Assembly (NCBI GenBank): GCA_002477755.1
Contig: DLKD01000043.1
Coordinates: 1-62,708, forward strand
Direction: 5' to 3'
DNA from: Gordonia sp. UBA7599
GTDB lineage: Bacteria; Actinomycetota; Actinomycetes; Mycobacteriales; Mycobacteriaceae
Length of the DNA stretch: 62,708 bases
The notes beneath the pieces are model-generated. The model searched no databases and had not been told where the DNA came from. It worked only from the letters and a program-made list of their open reading frames with translations. Positions 1-12,933 of the stretch are shown here, one piece after another; the first letter of the stretch is position 1, and every line of letters starts with the position of its first letter. The position numbers and the translations under genes are program-made.

Positions 1-2
1 AG

Positions 3-587
<585 letters not shown>

Positions 588-633
588 CCGATCACCGTCG
601 CACCCCACCACTGTCGCCCCTAGGAGTCCGCAC

Positions 634-1848
634 ATGGCCGTGCCCACCCTCGACGAATTGTTGGAGAGCGGGGTAGCCGGGCGCATCGTCCTGGTCCGCT
701 CGGATCTGAACGTCCCGCTCGACGACGACGGCGCCATCACCGATCCGGGCCGGATCGTGGCGTCGGCGCCGACGATCCGCAAGCTCGCCGAGGCGGGTGC
801 GGGCGTCATCGTCACCGCCCATCTGGGTCGTCCCAAGGGCGAGCCCGACCCCAAGCTGTCGCTCGCCCCGGTGGCGGCGCGGCTGGGGGAGGAGTTGGGC
901 CGCAACGTGCAGCTGGCCGGCGATGTCGTCGGCCCGGATGCGCTGGCCCGGGCCGAAGGGCTGACCGACGGCGATGTGCTGCTGCTGGAGAACATCCGAT
1001 TCGATCCGCGCGAGACCAGCAAGGACGATGCGGAGCGCGAAGCGCTGGCGGCGGCGCTGGCCGAGCTCACCGGGCCCGACGGGGCGTTCGTCTCCGACGG
1101 CTTCGGCGTCGTGCACCGCAAGCAAGCCTCGGTGTACGACGTCGCGAAGCTGCTGCCGCATTACGCCGGCGACCTGGTCACCGCGGAGGTGAACGTGCTG
1201 TCGCGCCTCACGCAAGACCCGGCCCGGCCGTACGCGGTGGTGCTCGGCGGCTCCAAGGTGTCCGACAAGCTCGGCGTGATCGAGGCGCTCGCGCCCAAGG
1301 TCGACACCCTGGTAATCGGCGGCGGCATGGCGTTCACGTTCCTGGCAGCACAGGGCCACGGCGTGGGCACCTCGCTGCTGCAAGAGGATCAGATCGACGT
1401 CTGCAAGGACCTGCTCGAGCGCTTCGGAGACGTCATCCGACTGCCCTCCGACGTCGTCGTCGCGGACAAGTTCGCTGCTGACGCACAGGCGCAGACGGTG
1501 GCCGCCGACGCCATCCCCGACGGTTGGATGGGCCTGGACATCGGACCGGAGTCGGTCAAGCGGTTCTCCGCCGTGCTGTCGGGGGCGAAGACGATCTTCT
1601 GGAACGGGCCGTCGGGCGTGTTCGAGTTCGAGAAGTTCGCCGCCGGCACCAAGGGGGTAGCCGAGGCGATCGCCGCCACGACGTCGCAGGGCGCGTTCAC
1701 CGTCGTCGGTGGCGGTGACTCGGCGGCCGCGGTACGCGTGCTGGGAATCCCGGACAGCGATTTCTCGCATATCTCCACCGGCGGCGGCGCCTCACTGGAG
1801 TATTTGGAGGGCAAGGAACTGCCCGGACTGACTGTTTTGGAGGCGTGA
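634..1848 (+). CDS. pgk: Phosphoglycerate kinase
   Basis: Cytoplasmic monomeric enzyme that transfers the acyl phosphate of 1,3-bisphosphoglycerate to ADP. The 404 residues are full length for the family. Visible hallmarks are the N-terminal RSDLNVPLD substrate-binding motif, the HLGRPKGE motif, the GGSKVSDK hinge region, the [10 protein letters not shown] segment and the C-terminal glycine-rich GGGDSAAA and STGGGASLE loops that hold the nucleotide. The ATG start has a GGAG Shine-Dalgarno at good spacing. The stop codon lies only 2 bp before the tpiA ATG, so the two are very likely translationally coupled. Confidence 0.98.
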   Translation: MAVPTLDELLESGVAGRIVLVRSDLNVPLDDDGAITDPGRIVASAPTIRKLAEAGAGVIVTAHLGRPKGEPDPKLSLAPVAARLGEELGRNVQLAGDVVGPDALARAEGLTDGDVLLLENIRFDPRETSKDDAEREALAAALAELTGPDGAFVSDGFGVVHRKQASVYDVAKLLPHYAGDLVTAEVNVLSRLTQDPARPYAVVLGGSKVSDKLGVIEALAPKVDTLVIGGGMAFTFLAAQGHGVGTSLLQEDQIDVCKDLLERFGDVIRLPSDVVVADKFAADAQAQTVAADAIPDGWMGLDIGPESVKRFSAVLSGAKTIFWNGPSGVFEFEKFAAGTKGVAEAIAATTSQGAFTVVGGGDSAAAVRVLGIPDSDFSHISTGGGASLEYLEGKELPGLTVLEA

Positions 1849-1850
1849 CC

Positions 1851-2642
1851 ATGTCGAGTACCCGCAAGCCGCTCATCGCCGGCAACTGGAAGATGAACAT
1901 GACGCACCTCGAGGCGATCGCCCTGGTGCAGAACATCGACTTCCGCTTGCCCGACAAGTACTACGACAAGGTCGATGTGACGGTGATCCCGCCGTTCACC
2001 GACATCCGCAGCGTGCAGACCATCGTCGACGGTGACAAGCTGCTGCTCACCTACGGTGCGCAAGATCTGTCCGAGCACGACTCGGGTGCCTACACCGGCG
2101 AGATCAGCGGTGCGTTCCTGGCCAAGCTCGGCTGCACCTTCGTCGTCGTCGGGCACTCCGAGCGCCGCACGTACCACAACGAGAGCGACGAGCTGGTCGG
2201 CAACAAGGCACTCGCGGCCCTGCGCCACGAACTGACCCCGATCATCTGCATCGGTGAGGGTCTGGAGATCCGCGAGGCCGGCAACCACATCGCCTACAAC
2301 ACCGAGCAGCTCAAGGGCTCGCTCGCGGCGTTGACGCCCGAACAGATCGCCAAGTCCGTGATCGCCTATGAGCCCGTGTGGGCCATTGGCACCGGGCGCG
2401 TGGCCAGCGCCGACGATGCGCAAGAGGTGTGTGCGGCAGTGCGCGCCACCGTCGCGGAGCTGGCCGGTGACGCGATCGCCGAAAAGGTCCGCGTCCTCTA
2501 CGGCGGCTCGGTGAATGCCAAGAACATCGGCGACCTCATCGCGCAGACCGACATCGACGGCGCGCTCGTCGGCGGTGCCTCGCTCAAGGCCGAGGAGTTC
2601 GCCACGCTGTCCGCGATCGCCGCGGGCGGACCGCTGCCGTAA
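1851..2642 (+). CDS. tpiA: Triosephosphate isomerase
   Basis: Interconverts dihydroxyacetone phosphate and glyceraldehyde 3-phosphate as a TIM-barrel dimer. The sequence shows AGNWKMN with the active-site Asn and Lys near the N terminus, the catalytic His in VVGHSERR, the catalytic Glu in [11 protein letters not shown] followed by flexible loop 6, and the phosphate-binding YGGSVN and GALVGGASL loops at the C terminus. I start at the ATG at 1851 because a GGAGG at 1839-1843 lies 7 nt upstream. The in-frame GTG at 1845 overlaps the pgk stop but is too close to that Shine-Dalgarno. Length, 263 residues, is normal. Confidence 0.97.
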   Translation: MSSTRKPLIAGNWKMNMTHLEAIALVQNIDFRLPDKYYDKVDVTVIPPFTDIRSVQTIVDGDKLLLTYGAQDLSEHDSGAYTGEISGAFLAKLGCTFVVVGHSERRTYHNESDELVGNKALAALRHELTPIICIGEGLEIREAGNHIAYNTEQLKGSLAALTPEQIAKSVIAYEPVWAIGTGRVASADDAQEVCAAVRATVAELAGDAIAEKVRVLYGGSVNAKNIGDLIAQTDIDGALVGGASLKAEEFATLSAIAAGGPLP

Positions 2643-2752
2643 CCCCGGCCTGTCGTCGCGTACACTTTCCGGTGGCCGTATAGGCGGCCACCGGTCCTCG
2701 CGCGCGTCTGCCCGAGGAACCGGAGATAGTTGAGAGCAAGGACCTGACCACC

Positions 2753-2989
2753 GTGAAACTCGCACTCGAGATCGGAATCGCCATCACCAGCGTGCTGCTG
2801 GTGGTGTTGGTGCTGCTGCATCGCGGCAAGGGTGGCGGGTTGTCTTCACTCTTCGGCGGCGGTGTGCAGTCGAGCCTGTCGGGGTCGAGTGTCGTGGAGC
2901 GCAACCTGGACCGCATGACGATCGTCGTCGGCCTCGTGTGGGTCATCCTGATCATCGGCATGGAGCTCCACATCAAGCTCGCCAACTAG
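2753..2989 (+). CDS. secG: Preprotein translocase subunit SecG
   Basis: Small inner-membrane subunit of the SecYEG export channel. The 78 residues contain two hydrophobic segments (about residues 4-23 and 53-72) separated by the conserved polar glycine-rich loop GKGGGLSSLFGGG, which is diagnostic for SecG. The start is GTG. Position directly after tpiA is the standard actinobacterial arrangement. The 110 bp between tpiA and secG could hold a separate promoter, but I see no clear terminator hairpin there. Confidence 0.95.
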   Translation: MKLALEIGIAITSVLLVVLVLLHRGKGGGLSSLFGGGVQSSLSGSSVVERNLDRMTIVVGLVWVILIIGMELHIKLAN

Positions 2990-3061
2990 CCGCTCGGGGG
3001 CCACGGTGTGACGCCGTGCGCTCCGGTCGCCGGACCGCTCACCGTCGGGAATACTCGACAC

Positions 3062-5932
3062 ATGGGTGATGCAGACAGCGGTTCCGTCGTTCCCGTCCAT
3101 TCCGCGGCATGGCGGCCGATCAGCACAATCGTCCGCCATTTGGAGGTCGACACCACCGACCGCGCGCTCACCGAGCCGTTGCGCGAAGACATCCGTCTGC
3201 TCGGCGGCATGCTCGGCGACGTCATCCGCGAACACTCTGGAACCACCGTCTTCAACCTGGTGGAGGGGTCGCGCCAGGCGGCGTTCGACATCCGTGAGGA
3301 TCAACTCGACCGCGACGAGTTGGCGGTGAAGTACGCACCCGAGGCCGCCGACGAACTCCTGCCCGTGGCGCGCGCATTCTCGCTGTTTGCGCTGCTCGCC
3401 AACCTTGCCGAGGACCTGCACCGTGAGCGGCGTCGGTCGATCCACCTGCGTGCCGGGGACACTCCGCAGAACAGCAGTTTGGCCGCCACCTACGCCAAAC
3501 TCGCCGCCACCGACCTGACCGACGAGCAGGTGGGCGACATGCTCGCGGACGCGACGGTCGTGCCGGTGATCACCGCGCACCCCACCGAGACCCGCCGGCG
3601 CACGATCTTCGACGCCCAGAACCGCATCACCGAGCTCATGCGCTTGCGCGGACGCACCGAGCTCACCCCGGCAGAAGAGGCAGCAACGCTCGCAGCGATC
3701 CGGCGCCAGATCCTCACCATGTGGCAGACCGCGCTCATCCGCATCGACCGCCTAACCATCGTCGACGAGATCCACGCCGGGTTGCGCTACTACGACGCGA
3801 CCTTCTTCGACGTCGTGCCGCGCATCAACAACGAGACGCGGGCCGCACTGTGCGCCGCCTACCCCGAGGCCGGCCTCGAGGATGCGCCGCTGATCCGCAT
3901 GGGGTCGTGGATCGGTGGCGACCGCGATGGCAACCCGTTCGTCACCGGCGAAGTCGTCGGAATCGCCACCTCGTCGGCTGCGCGACTGGCCTTCGGCCAC
4001 CATCTCGATCAGCTCGATGTCCTCACCCAGGAGCTCAGCATGTCCGCGCGGTTGGTCACCGTTCCCGACGATCTGGCGCAGCTGGCCGCCGAGGCGAGCC
4101 GTGCCTCGGGCGACGAACCGTTCCGCGGAGCACTGGAGACGATCCGCGCCCGGTTGTCGGCCACGGCGATCGACCGGTTGGGACCGTCGGCGACGTCGCT
4201 TGCACACCTGGTGGGCGTCAACCGTGGCGGGCGCGCGTCCGCGGAGCCGTATGCCGACAAGCAGGCCTTTCGCGCCGACCTCGACGTCGTCGACGCCGCG
4301 CTGCGCGCCAATGCCGACGATGAGATCGCCGACGACCGACTGTTGGCAGCGCGAGAATCCGCGCTCTCCTTCGGGTTCAACCTGTCGGGGCTGGACATGC
4401 GTCAGAACTCCGAGGTCCACGAGACCGTCGTCGCGGAACTCCTCGCGTGGGCGGGCGTCCACGACGATTATCTCGCCCTGTCGGAGGACGAGCGCGTGGC
4501 CGTGCTCACCGCGGAGTTGTCGTCGCGACGTCCGTTGACCAGCCCCGACGCGGGCCTGAGCGATTTGGCCGTCAAGGAGCTGACCATCGTGCGGGCGGCC
4601 GCAACCGCCGTCGCGACCTTTGGACCAGAAGCGGTGCCGAACTACGTAATCAGCATGTGTACGTCGGTCAGCGACATGCTCGAGGCGCTGATCCTGCTCA
4701 AGGAGGCCGGGCTCTACGACGCCGGCACGAGCGGCGAGGGCGCCCGGTCACAGCTGCGCGTCGTGCCGTTGTTCGAGACGATCGAAGACCTCCAGCAGGG
4801 CGCCCCGACGATCCTCGCGGCCCTGCGCGTCCCGCTCTACCGGGAGGTGGTGACCGCCCAGCAGAACATGCAGGAGGTCATGCTCGGCTATTCCGACTCC
4901 AACAAGGACGGCGGATACCTCGCCGCCAACTGGGCGCTCTACCGCGCCGAACTCGACCTGGTGGACGCCGCGAAACAGGCGGGCATCCGGTTGCGGTTGT
5001 TCCACGGTCGTGGCGGCACCGTCGGCCGCGGTGGCGGGCCCAGCTACGAGGCCATCCTTGCGCAGCCGCCGGGCGCGGTGCAGGGGTCGCTGCGGATCAC
5101 CGAGCAGGGCGAGATCATCGCCGCCAAGTATGCCGAGCCGGTCTCGGCGCACCGCAACCTCGAAACGATCCTCGCCGCCACGATCGAGTCGTCGCTGCTC
5201 GACGTCGAGGGGCTGGGCGAGGAGTCCGAACGGGCGTACGCGATCCTCGACGACCTCGCCGCCCGCGGTCGTCGTGCCTACAGCGAACTCGTTCACGAGA
5301 CCGACGGCTTCGTCGAATACTTCACCACGTCGACGCCGCTCTCGGAGATCGGCGAGCTCAACATCGGCAGCCGGCCCGCATCGCGTAAGCAGACCCAGCA
5401 GATCTCCGACCTGCGCGCCATCCCGTGGGTGCTGGCGTGGAGCCAGTCACGCGTCATGCTGCCCGGCTGGTACGGGACGGGGTCGGCGTTCGCCGAGTGG
5501 ATCGGCGACGACGATGAGTCGCCCAAACGGCTGGAAGTGCTGCGCGACTACTACAAGCGCTGGCCGTTCTTCTCCAGCGTGCTCTCGAACATGGCGCAGG
5601 TGCTCGCCAAGTCGGATCTGGGTGTGGCGCACCGATATTCGCAATTGGTTCCCGACGAGAAGCTCCGTGAGCGCGTGTTCGGCAAGATCGTCGCCGAACA
5701 CCGGCTCACGATTGCGATGCACACCGCCATCACCGGCGATGCCGACCTCCTCGCCGACAACCCGGCGCTGAAGCGATCGGTGTACAACCGGTACCCGTAT
5801 CTGGAGCCGCTGAATCTGATCCAGGTCGAGCTGCTGCGCCGCTACCGCGCCGGTGACGACAGCCGCGAGGTGCGCCGCGCCATCCTCATCACCATGAACG
5901 GGCTGGCCACCGCGCTGCGCAACAGCGGGTAG
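3062..5932 (+). CDS. ppc: Phosphoenolpyruvate carboxylase
   Basis: Anaplerotic enzyme that carboxylates phosphoenolpyruvate with bicarbonate to oxaloacetate. It spans about 956 residues from the ATG at 3062, and an upstream in-frame extension to 3008 is unlikely because the family starts near HSAAWRPI. Visible signature regions are the [13 protein letters not shown] block with the first catalytic His, the [14 protein letters not shown] motif, the [16 protein letters not shown] segment, the catalytic [13 protein letters not shown] loop and the C-terminal [10 protein letters not shown], whose Asn-Ser-Gly end is typical of the enzyme. It follows secG by 72 bp, as in many mycolata. It is intact. 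Confidence 0.97.
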   Translation: MGDADSGSVVPVHSAAWRPISTIVRHLEVDTTDRALTEPLREDIRLLGGMLGDVIREHSGTTVFNLVEGSRQAAFDIREDQLDRDELAVKYAPEAADELLPVARAFSLFALLANLAEDLHRERRRSIHLRAGDTPQNSSLAATYAKLAATDLTDEQVGDMLADATVVPVITAHPTETRRRTIFDAQNRITELMRLRGRTELTPAEEAATLAAIRRQILTMWQTALIRIDRLTIVDEIHAGLRYYDATFFDVVPRINNETRAALCAAYPEAGLEDAPLIRMGSWIGGDRDGNPFVTGEVVGIATSSAARLAFGHHLDQLDVLTQELSMSARLVTVPDDLAQLAAEASRASGDEPFRGALETIRARLSATAIDRLGPSATSLAHLVGVNRGGRASAEPYADKQAFRADLDVVDAALRANADDEIADDRLLAARESALSFGFNLSGLDMRQNSEVHETVVAELLAWAGVHDDYLALSEDERVAVLTAELSSRRPLTSPDAGLSDLAVKELTIVRAAATAVATFGPEAVPNYVISMCTSVSDMLEALILLKEAGLYDAGTSGEGARSQLRVVPLFETIEDLQQGAPTILAALRVPLYREVVTAQQNMQEVMLGYSDSNKDGGYLAANWALYRAELDLVDAAKQAGIRLRLFHGRGGTVGRGGGPSYEAILAQPPGAVQGSLRITEQGEIIAAKYAEPVSAHRNLETILAATIESSLLDVEGLGEESERAYAILDDLAARGRRAYSELVHETDGFVEYFTTSTPLSEIGELNIGSRPASRKQTQQISDLRAIPWVLAWSQSRVMLPGWYGTGSAFAEWIGDDDESPKRLEVLRDYYKRWPFFSSVLSNMAQVLAKSDLGVAHRYSQLVPDEKLRERVFGKIVAEHRLTIAMHTAITGDADLLADNPALKRSVYNRYPYLEPLNLIQVELLRRYRAGDDSREVRRAILITMNGLATALRNSG

Positions 5933-5940
5933 CCCGAACT

Positions 5941-6000
5941 GTGGTCGAGTACTCGCAACGCGGTGACCGCGTACTCGTGGCGCGGTGGTCGAGTACTCGC
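5941..6000. repeat. Short direct repeat pair (GTGGTCGAGTACTCGC) downstream of ppc
   Basis: The 16-mer GTGGTCGAGTACTCGC occurs at 5941-5956 and again at 5985-6000, with the related CGCGTACTCGTGGCG between them. It is followed by GAGTGTATCGAGACC. A related GTGTATCGAGA word occurs near 46010. This has the look of a dispersed intergenic repeat family, but copy number cannot be judged from one window. Confidence 0.5.
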
Positions 6001-6083
6001 GCCGAACGAGCGAGTGTATCGAGACCCTCCGATGTCGGATAAGTTGTAGTTACACACATTCGACCGGCGGGAGGGCAGTGGCG

Positions 6084-6602
6084 ATGGGCGTGGTCCTGCT
6101 GGTCATCGGTCTTGTCGGCCTCACCATGACCGTCCTGTCGCTCATCGGGTTAGACATCGACGCAGCCTTCGACATCAGCTTCGATTTCGCCGATTCTGGC
6201 ATCGGTCTGCTGTCGCTGCTCACCCCGTTCGTCACCGGGTTCGGCCTCATCGCGGGCGGACTCATGACCTTCGGCCATACGTCGACCGCCCTGGCCTTGG
6301 GTGCCGGCGCGGTGACCGGGTTGGTTCTCGCCGCAATCGCCGGGGTGCTGCTCTCCTACCTGCTCCGCGCAGGTGCCGAACTACCCAGCGTCGACCTGGT
6401 CGGCTCGCGAGTGCGCGTCGTCGAGCCGGTCGGCCCGACCCACTTGGGTACCGGGGAGGTCCAGACCGAGACCGGCGCCCGCCAGATCTCGATCACCGCC
6501 GACGAGGACTACGTCCTCGGAGAGCACGTCCGGGTCACCGCCAAGCTCGACGACCGCAACGTCTACCACGTGCAACGCCTGCCTTACGACCAACTCGCCT
6601 GA
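6084..6602 (+). CDS. NfeD-like membrane protein
   Basis: A 172-residue membrane protein with about three hydrophobic segments in the first 110 residues (starting MGVVLLVIGLVG), then a soluble C-terminal OB-fold-like domain of the NfeD family (RVVEPVGPTHLGTGEVQTE ... GEHVRVTAKL). NfeD proteins accompany SPFH/flotillin proteins and are thought to help organise membrane microdomains. That pairing is seen here, with the flotillin gene 38 bp downstream. The open frame extends upstream to 5985, but the ATG at 6084 with the GGGAGGG at 6069-6075 is the better start. Exact physiological role is not established. Confidence 0.75.
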   Translation: MGVVLLVIGLVGLTMTVLSLIGLDIDAAFDISFDFADSGIGLLSLLTPFVTGFGLIAGGLMTFGHTSTALALGAGAVTGLVLAAIAGVLLSYLLRAGAELPSVDLVGSRVRVVEPVGPTHLGTGEVQTETGARQISITADEDYVLGEHVRVTAKLDDRNVYHVQRLPYDQLA

Positions 6603-6640
6603 CCAAACCGCGCCACCGATTTCCAACGAGAGGACCCACC

Positions 6641-7912
6641 ATGTCGTCGACGCTGATCCCCGCGATCGGGGCCGCCGTAGTACTCATCGTGCTGTTCGTC
6701 CTGCTACTGCTGTCGCGCTATCGCGTGCCCGGCGCCGAGGAGGCGTTCATCGTCACCGGCAGCGGCAAAGGCCACCAGGGCAAGGTGTACCGCGGCACCG
6801 GCACCTTCGTCCTGCCGGTCGTCCAGAAGGCCACCCGCGTGCAGCTGTCATCGGTAAAGGCCGACCTGGACACCTCGACGCCGGCCAACGACGGCATCGA
6901 GTTGAAGGTTCGCGGCGTTGCCGTGGTCAAGGTGGGCGACACCCCCGAGGACATCCTCAAGGCCGGCCCGCGTTTCGGCGACGACCTGATGCGCATCAAT
7001 TCCCTTGTCACCGAACAGCTCTCCGGTGAGCTGCGCTCCATCGTCGGCACCATGACGGCCAAGAGCATCCTCGTCGACCGCCAGCAGCTCGTCGACCAGG
7101 TCGCCCAGTCGATCAAGGAGATCCTGGCCAACCAGGGCCTGGTGCTCGACAGCTTCTCGATCAACGACGTACAGGACTCCGACGGTCAGTACTTCAGCGA
7201 CCTCGCCGCCAAGGAGCGCTCCGACCAGGCTGCGATCGCCGCGCAGTCGCGGGCCGTCGCCCACCGTGTCGCCGAGCAGAGCCGCATCGAGAACGAGCAG
7301 GCGATCATCGAGCAACAGCGCGAACTCGACATCCAGCGCGAAACCGCCCGCCAGGCAACCGACCGCGCCTCGGCCGAGGCCGACGCGGTCCGCCCCCTCG
7401 TGGAAGCCGAGCGGCGTCGCGTCCAGGTGGAGAAGGACAACGAGGTCGCCGCCCAGCAGGCCAAGCTGCGCGACACCGAGCTCGACGCCGAGGTCCGCCG
7501 CCCTGCCGAGGCCGAGTTGTACGCCGCCCAGCAGCGTGCCGCGGCGAAGAAGGCGGAGATCACCGCCGAGGCCGAGGCCCGCGCCGCGGGCATCCGCATC
7601 ACCGGTGAGGCCGAGGCGCAGGCTCTGGAGATGCGCGCCGAGGCGCTGGGCAAACTGGACCAGGTCGGTCAGCTCGAGCTGGTGCTGTCCAAGCTGCCCG
7701 ACATCGTCCGGGCAGCGGCCGAGCCGCTGGGGGAGGCAAACATCACGCTGGTCGGCGACTCCGTCGGCCCGCTGACCCGCAGCGCGGGCGCCGGTCTGGC
7801 CGGTGGCCTCGAGGTCATCCGGGGGACCACCGGGATCGACGTCGCCGGGCTCTTGTCCGATCTGAGCGACAAGGTCGTCGGCCAGAAGCCCGCCGACGAC
7901 GAGAAGGCCTGA
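6641..7912 (+). CDS. SPFH domain flotillin-like protein
   Basis: A 423-residue protein with one N-terminal membrane anchor (about residues 5-24, AAVVLIVLFVLLLLS), an SPFH/band-7 domain (about 30-210) and a long Ala/Glu-rich coiled-coil flotillin domain (about 210-350) with repeated AEAxA heptads such as EITAEAEARAAGIRITGEAE. Flotillins oligomerise on the inner face of the membrane and scaffold lipid microdomains. The gene lies directly behind the NfeD-like gene and probably shares its transcript. Length and domain order fit the family, and the ATG start has an AGAGGA upstream. The substrate or client complex cannot be inferred. Confidence 0.88.
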   Translation: MSSTLIPAIGAAVVLIVLFVLLLLSRYRVPGAEEAFIVTGSGKGHQGKVYRGTGTFVLPVVQKATRVQLSSVKADLDTSTPANDGIELKVRGVAVVKVGDTPEDILKAGPRFGDDLMRINSLVTEQLSGELRSIVGTMTAKSILVDRQQLVDQVAQSIKEILANQGLVLDSFSINDVQDSDGQYFSDLAAKERSDQAAIAAQSRAVAHRVAEQSRIENEQAIIEQQRELDIQRETARQATDRASAEADAVRPLVEAERRRVQVEKDNEVAAQQAKLRDTELDAEVRRPAEAELYAAQQRAAAKKAEITAEAEARAAGIRITGEAEAQALEMRAEALGKLDQVGQLELVLSKLPDIVRAAAEPLGEANITLVGDSVGPLTRSAGAGLAGGLEVIRGTTGIDVAGLLSDLSDKVVGQKPADDEKA

Positions 7913-7921
7913 ACGAGCGCG

Positions 7922-8740
7922 CTACCGCTTGAGCCCGTGACGGCGGGCAACCATCGTCGTGACCACGCTGCGCGGCACGAGGCGCTTGAGGGTGAACACC
8001 AGCGGCGCGTTCGACCCGACGGCGTAGAACTCCTTGGGCTTGTCGGCCTCGATGGCCTTCACCACGGTCTTCGCGACCTTGGCGGGGGTGATGCCGCCCT
8101 TCTCATTGGCGTCGAGGTGGGCGATCATCGTGTCGTAGTCGTGCCGGTAGGGCGAGTCGTCGGCGATGTAGTGGGTGCGCCGTTCGCCGATCCCCGTCGC
8201 GATCGACCCGGGTTCCACGTGGGCGACCCACACCCCGAACGGCGAAAGCTCCTGACGAGCCGACATGGCGAACCCCTTGAGCGCCGCTTTCGCCGCACAG
8301 TAAGAACCGCGATGGGCCAGTGGGAAACTCGCGAGCATTGATCCGACGGTGATCACGCGACCGTAGTGCTGTTCGCGCATGTGCGGCAGCAGCCGCTGCG
8401 TGAGCTGCACCGGGCCGAAGACGTTGGTCTGGAAGAGCCGGTCGACGGCCTCGTCGGGGAGTTCCTCCACCGGCCCGGACTGGCTCTCACCCGCGTTGTG
8501 CACGACGACGTCGACGTCGCCGACCGCGTCGGCGCAGGCCTGGATCGAATCCCGGTCGGCCAGGTCGAGGGCGACGTACTCGACGCCGGGCAGCCGCTTG
8601 TCGTCGGGAATCGTGTCCGGGTTGCGGCTCGTGCCGAGTACTCGGTAGCCAAGGACGGCGAGTTCGCGCGCCACTTCCAGCCCGATTCCCGACGATGCTC
8701 CGGTGACCAGTGCGGTCCTGGTCGGCCTTGTCTGCGTCAT
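7922..8740 (-). CDS. Short-chain dehydrogenase/reductase
   Basis: A 272-residue classical SDR with the N-terminal Rossmann motif TGASSGIG (about residues 14-21), the NAG motif in VVHNAGES (about 82-86), a catalytic Ser in VITVGSML and the YxxxK pair in SYCAAKAALKG (about 147-151). The following VEPGSIATGI is the usual conserved turn after the catalytic helix. The family reduces or oxidises carbonyl/alcohol substrates with NAD(P); nothing here fixes the substrate. The gene is convergent with the flotillin gene (9 bp apart). It stands alone, not obviously part of an operon. Confidence 0.85.
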   Translation of the reverse strand: MTQTRPTRTALVTGASSGIGLEVARELAVLGYRVLGTSRNPDTIPDDKRLPGVEYVALDLADRDSIQACADAVGDVDVVVHNAGESQSGPVEELPDEAVDRLFQTNVFGPVQLTQRLLPHMREQHYGRVITVGSMLASFPLAHRGSYCAAKAALKGFAMSARQELSPFGVWVAHVEPGSIATGIGERRTHYIADDSPYRHDYDTMIAHLDANEKGGITPAKVAKTVVKAIEADKPKEFYAVGSNAPLVFTLKRLVPRSVVTTMVARRHGLKR

Positions 8741-8819
8741 ACAGCGAGCCTATCCCCGCACCGTTTCGTCAATGTCGCATCGATCGGTGATGGTTTGACG
8801 AAACCGCGGGGAGCGGGCG

Positions 8820-11186
<2,367 letters not shown>

Positions 11187-11195
11187 TCTTCGAAC

Positions 11196-11933
11196 CTAAT
11201 CGTCGGTGGCGGGTGAGGGGACTGCGAGCAATCGGGCGGCGACACCGTCGAGGATCACCTGGAGGCCGAAGCGGTAGGCGGTCTCCGCGTCACGGGCAGC
11301 ACCCTGCGCTTCGCCGGAGGCGGCACCGACCCGGCTGGCCAGTGGGAAGCGGACGTCCAGACCGAGCACGGCGAGCTTGGCTCCCTCGCGCTCCCACCAG
11401 ACCTGTGGATCCTCCTCCGCACGCTCGGTTGCCGCGTGGGCCATCGACCGTGCGTTGGCACGCGCAAAGTCGTGGATGAGAGTGAGGATCCCGTCCATCT
11501 CGATGTCGGTGAGGCCGAGCGGTTCGACGACGCCGAGTTCGTGCTCGTATTTGGCGAGAGTCCCAGGTCCGAGGGTTGCGCGCTCGGACTCGACGTCGGT
11601 GAGCCACGGGTGCTCGGCGAACAGTCGCAGGTTGTCATCGGCGAGGGTGGTGAGCTGCGCCCGCCAATCACCGGTCAACCGATCGTGGGCCATCGTCGCC
11701 CGCGCGTCGTCGGCCATCAACTCGAGGAGTTGCTCCCTGCTGTCGACGTAGGAGTACAGCGACATCACGGGAGTGCCGATCTGCGTCGCAACATCGCGCA
11801 GGGAGAACGCCGACCCTTTAGCGTCGGCGACCGCGATTGCCGCCTCGACGACCTGCTCGGTGGAGAACTTGGGGGGACGGCCTCGTTGCTTGCTGGGAAC
11901 CTCGTTGCGCCAGAGCAGGTCGATCGTGTCCAT
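11196..11933 (-). CDS. TetR/AcrR-family regulator (tetracycline-repressor-like C-terminal domain)
   Basis: A 245-residue repressor with an N-terminal HTH domain (about residues 18-65: FSTEQVVEAAIAVADAKG, then FSLRDVATQIG and SLYSYVDSREQLLELM) and a ligand-binding domain of the TetR_C tetracyclin type. It is the first gene of a two-gene minus-strand operon with the UvrA-like gene. A 13-bp perfect inverted repeat lies 33 bp upstream of its start in the divergent promoter. The simplest reading is autorepression relieved by a DNA-binding drug or other toxic ligand. The operon context, not the sequence alone, supports this. Confidence 0.85.
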   Translation of the reverse strand: MDTIDLLWRNEVPSKQRGRPPKFSTEQVVEAAIAVADAKGSAFSLRDVATQIGTPVMSLYSYVDSREQLLELMADDARATMAHDRLTGDWRAQLTTLADDNLRLFAEHPWLTDVESERATLGPGTLAKYEHELGVVEPLGLTDIEMDGILTLIHDFARANARSMAHAATERAEEDPQVWWEREGAKLAVLGLDVRFPLASRVGAASGEAQGAARDAETAYRFGLQVILDGVAARLLAVPSPATDD

Positions 11934-11965
11934 CGGTGCTCCTCGCTCGACTGCCGACGATTATC

Positions 11966-12003
11966 CGTATAGCGTACGGGTAGTACTTCACGTACGCTAT
12001 ACG
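11966..12003. promoter_or_regulatory. Palindromic operator in divergent promoter
   Basis: Perfect inverted repeat CGTATAGCGTACG (11966-11978) and CGTACGCTATACG (11991-12003), separated by 12 bp. Each arm contains the self-complementary hexamer CGTACG, and another TCGTACGCG occurs near 12022-12030. It sits between the divergent TetR gene (start 11933) and the PPOX gene (start 12076). I infer it is the TetR binding site, possibly two TetR dimers side by side. Confidence 0.75.
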
Positions 12004-12075
12004 ACTAATGATTCAAGTACATCGTACGCGAAAGGACCTCGGAATGCCGGGTTGGCCGCGGGCGTTGTCCTTGGC

Positions 12076-12507
12076 ATGTCCCCGAATGAATTCGACCCGC
12101 GCACACTTATCGCTGAGAGCCGGATCGGGATCCTGGCGACGATCAAGTCGAACGGGGTTCCACAGCTGTCACCGGTCACGGCCGTCTACGACAGCGAAGC
12201 AGACATCATCTATGTGTCGATGACGGATGGTCGGGCCAAGACGGCCAATCTGCGGCGCGACCCGCGGGCGGCGATCGAGTTCACCAGCCCCGACGGATAC
12301 ACCTGGGCGACCGCGGAAGGCGAAGTATCTCTCATCGGGCCCGGCGACGATCCCGACGGCCCGGAGGCCGACGCCCTCGTCGACTATTACCGACGAGGGG
12401 CCGGCGAACACCCGGACTGGCAGGAGTACCGCCAGGTCATGGTCGACGACAGGCGCGTGCTGATGGTGCTACACGTCACCCGCGTCTACGGCGCCAAACT
12501 GCGGTAG
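12076..12507 (+). CDS. PPOX-class (pyridoxamine 5'-phosphate oxidase fold, F420-type) oxidoreductase
   Basis: A 143-residue split-barrel flavin/F420-binding protein: ESRIGILATIKSNGVPQLSPV near the N terminus, then SMTDGRAKTANLRRDPRAAI, the part that contacts the cofactor phosphate in this family. Actinobacterial members commonly reduce quinones or other small molecules with F420, but the substrate here is unknown. I use the ATG at 12076, where homology begins. The frame is open much further upstream, but that part overlaps the TetR gene and its operator. No strong Shine-Dalgarno is visible. Being divergent from the TetR gene, it may be co-controlled through the operator at 11966-12003. Confidence 0.82.
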   Translation: MSPNEFDPRTLIAESRIGILATIKSNGVPQLSPVTAVYDSEADIIYVSMTDGRAKTANLRRDPRAAIEFTSPDGYTWATAEGEVSLIGPGDDPDGPEADALVDYYRRGAGEHPDWQEYRQVMVDDRRVLMVLHVTRVYGAKLR

Positions 12508-12511
12508 GGGA

Positions 12512-12820
12512 CTAGCCCTTTTTCCCGGTCACAAAGCTCAGCAGCCACAGCAGGATCACCGAGCCGAAGATGGCGGTGAAGAAGGTGAACCACCAGCCGC
12601 CGCTGGCAGTGTCGAAGGCGAAGCTGAGCAGCCAGCCGCCCAACAGGGCGCCGACGACACCGGTCACGATGTTCAGCAGGATCCCCGAACCCTTGCCCTT
12701 GACGATCTTGCCCGCGATCCAGCCCGCGAGCGCGCCGATGATGATGTAGCCGATCCAGCCCACGGTGGTCGTCGTGGTCGAGCGGGCGAGCATCTCGGTG
12801 GACGCCTCAAGAATGGTCAC
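12512..12820 (-). CDS. GlsB/YeaQ/YmgE-family stress-associated membrane protein
   Basis: A 102-residue protein made almost wholly of three hydrophobic, glycine-rich segments (WIGYIIIGALAGWIAGKIVKG, then ILLNIVTGVVGALLGGWLLS and a C-terminal helix ending in FVTGKKG). This is the transglycosylase-associated/GlsB family pattern; despite the name no enzyme activity is established. The N-terminal 18 residues are polar, so a start at an internal Met cannot be ruled out. It converges with the PPOX gene with 4 bp between stops. Confidence 0.85.
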   Translation of the reverse strand: MTILEASTEMLARSTTTTTVGWIGYIIIGALAGWIAGKIVKGKGSGILLNIVTGVVGALLGGWLLSFAFDTASGGWWFTFFTAIFGSVILLWLLSFVTGKKG

Positions 12821-12933
12821 GATGTTCTCCGTTCACAATCACACCCGACGATCGGGCTACTTCCACCGTGGCACACCGGGACGATGTTGTCTCGGATAAA
12901 GATCGGCGTTGTTGGATTGAATCGGGCGGAGGG

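Noticed and set aside
1389-2765. Minus-strand open frame of 458 codons
   Set aside because: Antisense to pgk and tpiA, which have all catalytic motifs.
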